Origin: Niastella koreensis GR20-10 | GTDB lineage: Bacteria > Bacteroidota > Bacteroidia > Chitinophagales > Chitinophagaceae | Direction of reading: 5' to 3' | NCBI RefSeq assembly: GCF_000246855.1 | Contig: NC_016609.1 | Coordinates: forward strand, 5,344,744-5,408,743 | Length of the DNA stretch: 64,000 nucleotides | Shown here: piece after piece, positions 18,855 to 26,973 of the stretch | How positions within the stretch are numbered: the first letter of the stretch is position 1 | Layout: the number at the start of each line of letters is the position of its first letter | The notes under the pieces: model-generated | What the model was told of the DNA's origin: nothing | The model's input: only the letters and a program-made list of their open reading frames with translations | Database searches by the model: none | Made by a program: the position numbers and the translations under genes

Positions 18855-19739
18855 ATGCTTAACCAATCAGCTTTTACGCTTATAAATCCTCAAAACGGCA
18901 ACCTTGCCTTTAAGCTTTTTCACTTTACGGACAACAGTCATTTCGACCATATACAGCGCAACAATTACTTTTCCCTCATATGGATTAAACAAGGCAGCGG
19001 AACAATAACCGCTGATTTCACTGAACATATATTCGAAGCCAACAGCTTGTTTGCATTTGCTCCATATCAGCCTTATATGTTCAACACAAAGGTCAGCCTT
19101 TCAGGGATCGCTATACTTTTTCACCCTGAGTTCTTTTGCATCTTTAAGCACCATAAAGAAGTGTCTGCCAATGGCGTACTGTTTAACAATATTTACAACC
19201 CGCCTTTTGTACATATTGATGAGCATACGACAGCTACATTAGAAATGATTTGCGGGCAGATTGAAACAGAAATGCAAAATACCGAACTGGCCCAGCACGA
19301 ATTACTGGTATCATATCTCAAAATATTTTTGATCACCGCAGCCAGGCTCAAGGCACAACAACAACCGGATTCACACATTGCAATTAATGATCAAAAAGAG
19401 CCTCCCTTTATCCTGCAAAGACTAAAGGACGCAATTGAACAAAATTTTAAGACCAAGCATTCCCCTGCAGAATATGCGGAAATGCTCTATATAACACCTA
19501 AAGCATTAGCTAAAATCACCAAAAGGCATTTTAATAAAACGCTTAGCAGTTTAATCAATGAACGGATCATCATTGAAGCTAAAAGGGAATTATACCTCTC
19601 CGATAAAACGGTGAAGGAAATTGCTTACGAACTCGGTTACGAAGATGAATATTATTTTAGCCGCTTTTTTAAAGTCAATGCAGATGTGTCTCCGCAACTA
19701 TACAGGGAAACGGTAGGTTATGCAAAGTCCATAAACTGA
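18855..19739 (+). CDS. AraC family transcriptional regulator
   Basis: 294 residues with an N-terminal cupin-like sensor (WIKQGSGTITADF near 43; FAFAPYQPYMFNTK near 70) and a C-terminal AraC helix-turn-helix pair, ending in YELGYEDEYYFSRFFKVNADVSP. It sits 20 bases behind the PNPOx-like gene and is probably co-transcribed with it, likely controlling it. Effector unknown. Confidence 0.9.
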   Translation: MLNQSAFTLINPQNGNLAFKLFHFTDNSHFDHIQRNNYFSLIWIKQGSGTITADFTEHIFEANSLFAFAPYQPYMFNTKVSLSGIAILFHPEFFCIFKHHKEVSANGVLFNNIYNPPFVHIDEHTTATLEMICGQIETEMQNTELAQHELLVSYLKIFLITAARLKAQQQPDSHIAINDQKEPPFILQRLKDAIEQNFKTKHSPAEYAEMLYITPKALAKITKRHFNKTLSSLINERIIIEAKRELYLSDKTVKEIAYELGYEDEYYFSRFFKVNADVSPQLYRETVGYAKSIN

Positions 19740-19816
19740 ACATAGGAAATGAAAACCCGTCTATGTCCGCGTAATCCCGTACAAATTCATCTAAGGACAT
19801 ACACCCCAGCATTTGC

Positions 19817-19969
19817 TCATGATCTCGAAGCAACTAGTTTTTTGGTTTCCTCTTTTTTCGTAAGCTTAACCCACTGTGGAAAAAACAAGAGGCTGTCTTC
19901 TATATTGAATCCCAGGCCTCGAGTATTAAATTTCAATATTGCATCAACTTTCGGATTGGTAAAAGTGAA
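19817..19969 (-). pseudogene. Open in-frame tail after the DUF3224 stop, possible gene remnant
   Basis: Directly after the DUF3224 stop codon, the same minus frame stays open for 50 codons to a TGA at 19817-19819. It reads like coding sequence (FTFTNPKVDAILKFNTRGLG, later LLFFPQWVKLTKKEETKKL). It has no start codon and no recognised family. It is best read as the 3' end of another, deleted gene; a readthrough extension is the less likely alternative. Confidence 0.35.
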
Positions 19970-20362
19970 TTACTCCGGCAGCGTATATTCCATTTCGTAA
20001 AAATGCTTCTTCTCTTTTATGATGATGTTCAATTTACCAGCTATGCCGGTCAATTCATCTGTTCCCGAATCTGGCACAATAATAACATTCAGCATGGGTT
20101 CCCCTTTATTCATAGTTGCATTATGTTGTAAGATAAAAGAACCCATTCTGCCATTTATAGTCGCCTCTACACGTTCGATCGCTACATAACCAGCAGATGC
20201 AGGAACTGCTGTTTTCGCACTAAGCATCTGCCCCTTGCTGGTTCCTGTTATATCGCCATGAAAAACCTTGTCGATGGTTAATCGCCCTAAAAGCGGAACA
20301 TCCCGTTCTTCTGCCTGAGGAATAAGTTTAACCTCAAATTCACCTTTTGCGAAGTGTGTCAT
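19970..20362 (-). CDS. DUF3224 domain-containing protein
   Basis: 130 residues, full length for this small family of beta-barrel (allene-oxide-cyclase-like) proteins of unknown role. Family features: the ATG-proximal FEVKLIPQAE, the central GRLTIDKVFHGDITGTSKGQ, then GYVAIERVEATINGRMGSF and the C-terminal GTDELTGIAGKLNI. No signal peptide, so cytoplasmic. It lies downstream of an alpha/beta hydrolase on the same strand, but a strong terminator separates them. Confidence 0.8.
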   Translation of the reverse strand: MTHFAKGEFEVKLIPQAEERDVPLLGRLTIDKVFHGDITGTSKGQMLSAKTAVPASAGYVAIERVEATINGRMGSFILQHNATMNKGEPMLNVIIVPDSGTDELTGIAGKLNIIIKEKKHFYEMEYTLPE

Positions 20363-20443
20363 TAAATTATTTTTGTTTCGTCAAATATAAATAAATAGGG
20401 CCAAAACAAATGTGTTCGTTATTGGTGGTATTTTATCAAAAAA

Positions 20444-20490
20444 CAAAACAGGCAGGAATGCAACACGTCATTGCATTCCCACCTGTTTTG
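20444..20490 (-). terminator. Rho-independent terminator after the alpha/beta hydrolase
   Basis: CAAAACAGGCAGGAATGCAA (20444-20463) pairs with TTGCATTCCCACCTGTTTTG (20471-20490) with one mismatch. On the minus strand the stem runs into TTTTGTTTTTTG. It lies 36 bases past the hydrolase stop. Confidence 0.75.
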
Positions 20491-20526
20491 TAAGCCTAAA
20501 CCTATATTAGCTGATACCTGTGACTA

Positions 20527-21351
20527 TTAAGCCGATTTAATAAATTCCAGAATATCTTTATTTATTGTAGCGGCCTCAGTTGTTGGCATTCCATGTGGAA
20601 ATCCGGGGTAGGTAATTAATTTTCCTTTCTTAAGAAGTTTTATAGCTTTTAAAGCAGTAATGTTTACAGGTACTATTTGATCATCTTCACCATGAAGTAC
20701 CAATACCGGGATGTCAACGTTTTTTAAATCTTCGGTAAAATTGGTTTCTGAAAACGCCTTTACGCATTCGTAATGGGCAAGTATACTACCCATCATCCCC
20801 TGGCGCCACCAATTATCACGAATACCCTGTTTTTCAACCGCCCCCGCACGGTTGTAGCCATAAAATGGAATAGAAAAATCCCTAAAATATTGTTGTCGTT
20901 GTGTTGCCGTCATCATACGGATCTCATCAAAAACACTCAAAGGTATTCCATCCGGGTTATTGGCGCCCTGAACCATAACAGGCGTTACGGCACTTATTAA
21001 AACGGCTTTTGCCACCCTGCCTTTTCCATATTTATTTACATAATGGATAACTTCCCCTCCGCCGGTTGAATGCCCCACATGTATGGCATTTTTCAGGTCT
21101 AATGCTTCTACCAGTTGTGCCACATCGGAAGCATAGGTTTCCATCTCATGGCCGGTGAAAGTTTGTGTAGAACGCCCATGCCCTCTGCGGTCGTGCGCAA
21201 TTACCCGGTACCCGTGTTGCAGGAAAAACATCATTTGCGAATCCCAATCGTCGCCTGACAGCGGCCAGCCATGATGAAATACAATAGGCTGACCTGTTCC
21301 CCAATCTTTATAATACAGATCAGTGCCGTCTTTTAATTTTAAATAGCTCAT
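20527..21351 (-). CDS. Alpha/beta hydrolase (cofactor-free haloperoxidase/arylesterase type)
   Basis: 274 residues, typical for this group of serine hydrolases, some of which show perhydrolase or chloroperoxidase activity. Oxyanion motif HHGWPLSGDDW at 26-36, nucleophile Ser95 in GHSTGGGE, acid Asp in LHGEDDQIVP near residue 225, and catalytic His in YPGFPHGMP near 255. No signal peptide, so cytoplasmic. It has its own terminator and probably its own promoter. Natural substrate unknown. Confidence 0.88.
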   Translation of the reverse strand: MSYLKLKDGTDLYYKDWGTGQPIVFHHGWPLSGDDWDSQMMFFLQHGYRVIAHDRRGHGRSTQTFTGHEMETYASDVAQLVEALDLKNAIHVGHSTGGGEVIHYVNKYGKGRVAKAVLISAVTPVMVQGANNPDGIPLSVFDEIRMMTATQRQQYFRDFSIPFYGYNRAGAVEKQGIRDNWWRQGMMGSILAHYECVKAFSETNFTEDLKNVDIPVLVLHGEDDQIVPVNITALKAIKLLKKGKLITYPGFPHGMPTTEAATINKDILEFIKSA

Positions 21352-21455
21352 TTTTTTGATTTTAACTGTTAATATTAACTATCCAGTCGATTCTGGCAAA
21401 CTATGAATTATAAACCACCTTCCGGAGTAGTGATGTTTGAAATAATGAGATTAAT

Positions 21456-22328
21456 TTATAAATTCAAAATTAACTTAATCAAGTTATTGTTGAAAATCTC
21501 TTCAACTATCTTTTTGGAAGTTACAGGCTCTTGTAGTGGATGTTGTTGAAAAATGCCTTTATACAGATCTTCAACTGTCTCTGCAATTGAAACCGCTTTC
21601 TGTCCCGATAGTTCATAGATTTTTTCCTTGTGCCGGATATTGAATATTAAATTGTTTGGATCAACTACGCCCGCTTCAATATATCCTTTTGTTTTCTTAG
21701 AACACCTGCAAGGGTTTTCTTTATTCACCAAACCACAGCGTTCATTCATCCAATTATAAAGGTCTTTTCTTGCTCTCATCAGTCGAATACGAAAATTCCC
21801 TGCTGAGATCCCTACAATCTCAGCGCCTAAATTATGATCAATCTCAAACATTTCTCCAAGAATGTAAATTATCCTTTGCTCCCTATCCAAACAAAGTAAC
21901 ATGCCCGCGGTACAACTAATCCTTATTTCCTCAATAGTATCTGTTAGTTCGTTTTGTTCTATGGCGGTTAATTCTTCCATTGGCACTTTGTCGATAGAAT
22001 TAAAATAAGTCTCAAAGTCAATTGTTTGTAATTCTGCTTTACTTTTTTTTGCATTTAAAAAATGATTCACTGTTATTCTATACAACCAGGTCCTGAATTT
22101 ACTTTTCCCTTCAAATTTTGCCAGGGCTGTTATCGCTTTGATAAAAACTTCCTGTGTTAAATCTTCTGCATCTTCTACACTCCTGGTCATTTTCAATGCA
22201 AGATTATAAATGAACAATTGATGTCTCTGAATAAGATTTTGCAAAGCTTTCTTATCTCCACCAATTGCCAGTTTTACCAGGTCACTATCTACCTGGTCAG
22301 TATAATTCAGTTGAAAAGCATTGTCCAT
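21456..22328 (-). CDS. ECF-type RNA polymerase sigma factor with Cys-containing C-terminal extension
   Basis: 290 residues from ATG 22328 (MDNAFQLNYTDQ). Region 2 is DAEDLTQEVFIKA with FRTWLYRITVNHFLNAKK, and region 4 is GAEIVGISAGNFRIRLMRAR. After region 4 there is an extra domain of roughly 85 residues with a Cys cluster (CGLVNKENPCRCSKKTKGYI) and a helical tail. It is longer than most ECF factors (about 190 residues), so the tail may sense redox state or metal. No anti-sigma gene is adjacent. It is preceded by an SDR gene and a terminator on the same strand. Confidence 0.82.
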   Translation of the reverse strand: MDNAFQLNYTDQVDSDLVKLAIGGDKKALQNLIQRHQLFIYNLALKMTRSVEDAEDLTQEVFIKAITALAKFEGKSKFRTWLYRITVNHFLNAKKSKAELQTIDFETYFNSIDKVPMEELTAIEQNELTDTIEEIRISCTAGMLLCLDREQRIIYILGEMFEIDHNLGAEIVGISAGNFRIRLMRARKDLYNWMNERCGLVNKENPCRCSKKTKGYIEAGVVDPNNLIFNIRHKEKIYELSGQKAVSIAETVEDLYKGIFQQHPLQEPVTSKKIVEEIFNNNLIKLILNL

Positions 22329-22342
22329 ATTTGTGAAATAAA

Positions 22343-22373
22343 ACCAACTGCAAATCAAAAATTTGCAGTTGGT
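22343..22373 (-). terminator. Terminator between SDR and ECF sigma genes
   Basis: ACCAACTGCAAAT (22343-22355) and ATTTGCAGTTGGT (22361-22373) form a perfect 13-bp stem with a 5-base loop; on the minus strand TTTTATTT follows. It falls between the SDR stop (22385) and the sigma start (22328), so it is either a terminator or an attenuator in the sigma leader. Confidence 0.65.
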
Positions 22374-22384
22374 GAACTTACAAA

Positions 22385-23134
22385 TTAAATTTGATTAATA
22401 CCACCATCAACGGCTATCTCCTGCCCTGTGATATAGGAAGCATCGTCAGAAGCAAGAAATAAAACAGCTTTTGCAACTTCTTCCGGTTGCCCAAATCTTT
22501 TTAATGCAACCTGATTTGTAATTACGTCTGCAGCTCCTTGCAAAATATCATCAGGCAATCCAATTTTACCCCAAAATGGTGTTCCAATTGGTCCCGGACT
22601 AACTGCATTCACTCTAATGCCCTGTGCTGAAAGTTCTGCACCCGCTACTCTAACAACGGAACGAAGAGCCGCTTTACTGGCACTTAATAAACTACTTCCA
22701 CCAAATCCAATTTCATTAAGCCAGGAGGTTGTTATTATAACAGAAGCTTTGGGGTTTAAATGTGCAATGGCTTTTTGCAACGAGAAATAAGCACCTTTGA
22801 AGTTTACGCTAATCATTTCATCGAAGAACGTTTCTGCTGTATCCGCAATGGGGGCTAATTTTCCCTGACCTACGTTTACAAAAACAATATCTATTCCGCC
22901 AAATTTTGATTTAGTTTCGGTGTATAACCTTTCTAAGTCTGAAAGCTTGGTAACATCTCCTTGAATAGCATAACTCATAGAACCAAGTTCTTTTGCAGCT
23001 TCGTCAAGAGCCTGCTTGCTTCGTCCAAAAATTACCACTTTTGCACCATTGGCAATAAATTCTTTGGCTGTTGCTAAACCAATTCCACTACTCCCGCCAG
23101 TTATCACGGCTACTTTTCCTTTTAATTTGTCCAT
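22385..23134 (-). CDS. Short-chain dehydrogenase/reductase (SDR)
   Basis: 249 residues from ATG 23134 (MDKLKGKVAVITGG), the start every SDR of this type uses; an open frame continues upstream but is not part of the fold. Cofactor motif TGGSSGIG, and VNVG in place of the usual NNAG. The active site carries Ser in IITTSWLNEIG, but the usual YxxSK reads LLSASKAA, so the catalytic Tyr appears to be Leu. C-terminal ASYITGQEIAVDGG. The substitutions hint at altered or lost chemistry. Substrate unknown. Confidence 0.85.
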   Translation of the reverse strand: MDKLKGKVAVITGGSSGIGLATAKEFIANGAKVVIFGRSKQALDEAAKELGSMSYAIQGDVTKLSDLERLYTETKSKFGGIDIVFVNVGQGKLAPIADTAETFFDEMISVNFKGAYFSLQKAIAHLNPKASVIITTSWLNEIGFGGSSLLSASKAALRSVVRVAGAELSAQGIRVNAVSPGPIGTPFWGKIGLPDDILQGAADVITNQVALKRFGQPEEVAKAVLFLASDDASYITGQEIAVDGGINQI

Positions 23135-23315
23135 TATAAACTGATGTTTAATAGTAACTTCATTGTTACCACTATTTGGACAACAGAAAACTATCCGTGT
23201 TACAAAAGTCTGTAAAATTCCCGGGGGCCAGTCTCTTAAGGTTTCCGCCAAGATCATTGTGATAAATTTCCCCAAGCTTGCCCTTCAGCCTTTTGCGCTT
23301 CCTGACATCCGGGTT

Positions 23316-24233
23316 CTACGAACGAAAGCGGATGATCGTTTTTCCCTTGCTCCGTTTGGTTGGATTGAAGGCCGCAACTGCTTCATCCATGGTAGCTATC
23401 GTGCCGATGTTTGGCCGCAGCCGACCGTCGCGCACCCACTGAACGATCTCACTCAATTGTGCGCGATCGGGTACTACCACGAAGTCGATAGTCAATCCGT
23501 TAGCAGGCCGCACATCTGTAGGACCGGCGATGGTTACCAGTGTTCCCCCGGCACGGATCAATTCCGCAGACTGTTTCGTAACATCGCCGCCGAACACATC
23601 AAAAACCAGGTCAACTCCGCCCACCTTTTTCAGCTTGTCTTTATCGAGGTCTACATACTCCTGTGCACCGAAGTCGAGCGCCGCCTTACGGCCGTCGGCA
23701 CGCCCGGTGCCGATAACGTATGCGCCGGCTGCCCGTGCCAGTTGCACCGCCATTGACCCAACTATGCCGGCTGCACCATGCACGAGAACTGTTTGCCCCG
23801 CCTGAAGCCGGCCATGATCGAACAGCCCCTGCCAGGCAGTTAAGCCCGGCATCACAATGGCCGCTCCCACGGTAAAATCAACGTCACCCGGCAGCGGCGC
23901 CAGGTTGCGCGCTTCAACAGCTATATATTCGGCCAGCGCGCCGTCGCGGGTCCAGTCTGTGAGGCCGAACACGCGTTGTCCTACCGACAATCCCGTTGTT
24001 CCATAACCGAGCGCGGTGACTACTCCCGCCAGTTCGTGACCGGGGATCGATGGCGTGCGGTCACGGTTTTGCCGGTCGACCCAGGTGGATGGCCACGACA
24101 ACTCATCCCCAGTTATACATGACGCGTACACCTGAACGATAACGTCGCCTATGGCTGGCTGTGGCTCGGGCCGTTCCGCCAGTTTCATCCCGGCTGTTCC
24201 TGCGGCCTGGTCAGTTACAACGATCGCTTTCAT
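23316..24233 (-). CDS. NADP-dependent medium-chain dehydrogenase (quinone-oxidoreductase type)
   Basis: 305 residues. GroES-like N-terminal domain (GHELAGVVTALG near 65) without structural-zinc cysteines, then a Rossmann domain with VHGAAGIVGSMAVQLARAAG near 148-167, as in zinc-independent quinone oxidoreductases. Base composition is visibly more GC-rich than the neighbours, a possible sign of transfer. It is transcribed divergently from the AraC gene at 24340, with a short inverted repeat between them, the usual layout for an AraC-controlled enzyme. Confidence 0.87.
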   Translation of the reverse strand: MKAIVVTDQAAGTAGMKLAERPEPQPAIGDVIVQVYASCITGDELSWPSTWVDRQNRDRTPSIPGHELAGVVTALGYGTTGLSVGQRVFGLTDWTRDGALAEYIAVEARNLAPLPGDVDFTVGAAIVMPGLTAWQGLFDHGRLQAGQTVLVHGAAGIVGSMAVQLARAAGAYVIGTGRADGRKAALDFGAQEYVDLDKDKLKKVGGVDLVFDVFGGDVTKQSAELIRAGGTLVTIAGPTDVRPANGLTIDFVVVPDRAQLSEIVQWVRDGRLRPNIGTIATMDEAVAAFNPTKRSKGKTIIRFRS

Positions 24234-24296
24234 AACAAACCTCCTGATTTTTAATATTTAATGTTGTACATTGATTCGTTTACTATGATAAAATTA

Positions 24297-24315
24297 AAGT
24301 TTAGTTTGTAAACTT
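24297..24315. promoter_or_regulatory. Inverted repeat AAGTTTA-N5-TAAACTT in the divergent promoter region
   Basis: Seven-base arms at 24297-24303 and 24309-24315 lie in the 106-base gap between the divergently transcribed dehydrogenase and AraC genes. Position suggests an operator acting on both promoters. Confidence 0.4.
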
Positions 24316-24339
24316 CACTTCTATGTAACTTCAATTATT

Positions 24340-25200
24340 ATGGGCATGCAAACCATCCATACTTTTCCCAAAAACCTCAGTCAGCATAATCAACTGCCTA
24401 TCCGGATCGTTTCACCTGGGTTTGGCCACCTGCCTTCAACAACGGCCAACCGGGCTGGTTTTACCCACCGGTTATCCTATTATTTTTTTCTTTTCATGCT
24501 GGAGGGCTCCAGTCAATTTAGTGTTGATGGTGAGTTATTCGATGTTGGAAAACACGAGTTACTTTTCACATCGCCGCATCAAATTCAACAGTGGCCAGGT
24601 AAGGTACATGGTAAGGATTATTACAAACTGGGGTTCGACCAGGAATGTCTTTCCCGGTTACCCCGGCAATACCCGTTCCTCCTCAATCCGTTGAACCAGC
24701 AAAAAATACATTTTTCATCAACGGCTGCAATCCGGGTCCGGGCCATCTTTGAAATACTGCTGGGTTTGTTAACCGTACCTGATACTGATCCTGAATTGAT
24801 CCTCGCGCATTTGAACACCCTTTTTACGGAAATCAACACCGCTTACTTTGCAGCTGATGAAAAACCGCCGGACAACAGACTTGCCCAATTCATCGGATTT
24901 AAAATATTTGTAGAGAACAGCCTGACGGAGCATCCAACCATCAGCGAGATTGCGGAAAAACTTGCCCTAAGCACGGATAGCTTAAACCAGCTCGTAAAAA
25001 AGTATTCCGGATTTTCACCCAAAGAATTTATGAACAACCGGCTGATCCTGGAAGCCAGGCGCCGGATGCATTACAGCAAACCGTCATCCGTAAAGGAGCT
25101 GGCATTTGAACTCGGCTTCAATGACCCCGATTATTTTTCCCGCCTGTTTAAAAAGGTGACCGGTAAAACCATCACCGGTTATTGTAAGGATTTGTCCTGA
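24340..25200 (+). CDS. AraC family transcriptional regulator
   Basis: 286 residues. N-terminal cupin-like domain (MLEGSSQFSVDGELFDVGKH near 52-71) and C-terminal double helix-turn-helix (ISEIAEKLALSTDSLNQLVK; ELGFNDPDYFSRLFKKVTG). Divergent from the dehydrogenase at 23316-24233, which it probably controls. The epimerase gene follows 70 bases downstream on the same strand. Confidence 0.9.
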   Translation: MGMQTIHTFPKNLSQHNQLPIRIVSPGFGHLPSTTANRAGFTHRLSYYFFLFMLEGSSQFSVDGELFDVGKHELLFTSPHQIQQWPGKVHGKDYYKLGFDQECLSRLPRQYPFLLNPLNQQKIHFSSTAAIRVRAIFEILLGLLTVPDTDPELILAHLNTLFTEINTAYFAADEKPPDNRLAQFIGFKIFVENSLTEHPTISEIAEKLALSTDSLNQLVKKYSGFSPKEFMNNRLILEARRRMHYSKPSSVKELAFELGFNDPDYFSRLFKKVTGKTITGYCKDLS

Positions 25201-25270
25201 ACCTGCCGGCTTTCGTCCGGCCCGGTTAAAGCCCTGCTTCCGAGCTTTGCTTTACAAAAAATACCAGGAC

Positions 25271-26101
25271 ATGAACAAACAACCGGAAAAGATATTAGTA
25301 ACAGGAAGTACAGGATTGGTGGGAGCCCGTTTGCTTCCGCGACTATTGGAAGCGGGTTGGAATTGTTGTGCGTTACTGCGCGCAGGAAAAGAAGTACCGT
25401 CCGGAGCAACGGCAGTAGAAGGCGACTTATTGCATGCGGCCTCGCTTCCACAGGCAGTAAAGGATGTATCGGCGATCATCCATCTTGCCGCGGTATTTCG
25501 CACGGCAGACACTGATCTTATCTGGAGGAGCAACCTGGAAGGCACGAACAACCTGATAGCCGCCGCAAAAACCCACGCACCGCTTGCACGCTTTATTATG
25601 GCAAGTACTGCCCACGTTTACCACCCAAACAATCCGCATCCGGGAAACGAAAACGATGAGGTTTCTGCGCAACATGCTTATCCTGCCAGCAAGATCGCAG
25701 CCGAACAGCGTTTGCGCGAAAGCGGGCTCAACTGGTCAATTCTGCGATTTCCGTTCGTTTATGGAGACGGGGACGGGCACCTGGAGCAGCTTCCCCAACA
25801 TGCGATTGCTGCCAAATGGCATCCGGCCATGAAGATCAGCACCATTCATCATCGCGATATTGCAACGGCCATGCACATGGCTTTAGCCGGTGTAATGGAC
25901 GGTCAGATCATCAATATTTCGGATGAAGCACCGTTATCTATTTACGAACTGGTTCAACTGGCTGGCCAGCAACTGCATTCATCCTGTGAGCCGCTTCAAA
26001 ATCCATGGCATCTTCATATCGATGCTTCACTTGCGCGAAAACTTGGCTTTCAGGCAACGGTTAGAACGGTATACCAGGCCGTGCAGGAAAATTTGTTATA
26101 G
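25271..26101 (+). CDS. NAD-dependent epimerase/dehydratase family protein
   Basis: 276 residues from ATG 25271 (MNKQPEKILVTGSTGLVGAR); a TTG 24 bases upstream is less likely. Extended-SDR Rossmann motif TGSTGLVG at about 12-19. The active-site segment carries STAHVYHP, with YPASK (Tyr and Lys of the catalytic triad) near residue 140. Shorter than sugar epimerases (about 310-330), closer to the small NAD(P)-binding, dihydroflavonol-reductase-like group. Its TAG stop overlaps by one base the open frame of the kinase remnant that follows. Confidence 0.82.
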   Translation: MNKQPEKILVTGSTGLVGARLLPRLLEAGWNCCALLRAGKEVPSGATAVEGDLLHAASLPQAVKDVSAIIHLAAVFRTADTDLIWRSNLEGTNNLIAAAKTHAPLARFIMASTAHVYHPNNPHPGNENDEVSAQHAYPASKIAAEQRLRESGLNWSILRFPFVYGDGDGHLEQLPQHAIAAKWHPAMKISTIHHRDIATAMHMALAGVMDGQIINISDEAPLSIYELVQLAGQQLHSSCEPLQNPWHLHIDASLARKLGFQATVRTVYQAVQENLL

Positions 26102-26295
26102 TGTTGCAGCCTTTTGTCGAAAACGCAATCGTCTACGGTTTTGTTGGCCTGCATGAAAAGGGGCAAATCAACATTAGTATCCAAAAGAATAAAAAAATAT
26201 TGCATTGCGTGATAGAAGATGGCAGGGGGCAAAAATGTCAATTAAGTTACAAACATTGTCACAGTTTATTAAATTTTTTGACAAATCTCACTTAA
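26101..26295 (+). pseudogene. Fragment of a LytS/YehU-type sensor histidine kinase
   Basis: The frame reads VLQPFVENAIVYGFVGLHEK, then ILHCVIEDGRGQK. This is the N-box (LQPFVENAI.HG) and start of the G1 box (IEDNGRG) of LytTR-partner histidine kinases. One codon of the G1 box is missing, the usual His of the N-box is Tyr, and nothing upstream or downstream of these about 45 residues survives. A non-functional scar. Confidence 0.7.
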
Positions 26296-26337
26296 AATGC
26301 CGCATTTCGAACAAACTATGAGGCATAAGTAACTAAC

Positions 26338-26442
26338 TTTTGGACCAATCTATTAAACATTGGAGCAAACTGTATAAAGATTGGAGTAACCTGACTAAAG
26401 ATTGGACCAACCTGACCAAACATTGGAGCAATTCTCGTTAAA
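26338..26442. repeat. Five tandem 21-bp units (ATTGGAGCAACCTGACTAAAG-like)
   Basis: Units start at 26338, 26359, 26380, 26401 and 26422, all exactly 21 bases, sharing the core TTGGA[GC][CT]AA; a further partial copy starts at 26484. Because 21 is a multiple of three, each frame encodes heptads. The plus frame reads HWSKLYK, DWSNLTK, DWTNLTK and is bounded by TAA on both sides without a start codon. The array lies in a 670-base gap upstream of ku. Function unknown. Confidence 0.8.
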
Positions 26443-26484
26443 TATGGTGAAATCTATACAACATTTACTAATAAGTTCATAACA

Positions 26485-26578
26485 TTGGAGCATAAGTAAT
26501 GCATTTACCATGTAAAAATCTGCACTTACATGCAAATGTTTAACACTCATGTCGAAATCTTACGTACTTATGCTCCAA
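26485..26578. repeat. 14-bp perfect inverted repeat
   Basis: TTGGAGCATAAGTA (26485-26498) and TACTTATGCTCCAA (26565-26578) are exact inverse copies 66 bases apart. The arms share the TTGGAGCA core of the adjacent 21-bp repeats. The rest of the gap (26579-26973) shows no gene; it must contain the ku promoter. Confidence 0.6.
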
Positions 26579-26973
26579 AGTTTGTTATTGATGACCTTTT
26601 TATAAGAATTGATAAAACATAATAGGACCTTAATTAACTATAATGAGTAAGGGTTGACACATTGTTAGTAAAGGCCATTGCATAAATTGACAAGGATGAA
26701 TTAAAGTTGACTAAAAATATCGCATATTTAGTCCTGATTCGAGTTGGAGTGGAGAGTTGGGATTTCCAGGCGAATATGTGCCAGGTGAGTTGAAAAGTGT
26801 ATTTGAATAGAAACGGAATTACCCTGTAATTCCCGCAAAAAGATGGCATAAATTTTCCATATATTTTTCCGGGGAGGCTATCTTCCCCTGGAGTATCTTA
26901 CCTTTACAGTTGTCTAACCCATTGATTTCGAAATTCCGGTAACTTTTATTTGTAAATAGTAAACTGAGGTTGT

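Noticed and set aside
19749-20000. 83-codon plus-strand ORF overlapping the DUF3224 gene
   Set aside because: Composition is not protein-like, it overlaps a clear family gene, and the minus strand explains the coding bias.
26338-26442. Possible CRISPR array
   Set aside because: Units are directly adjacent and diverged with no unique spacers, and no cas genes are in the window.
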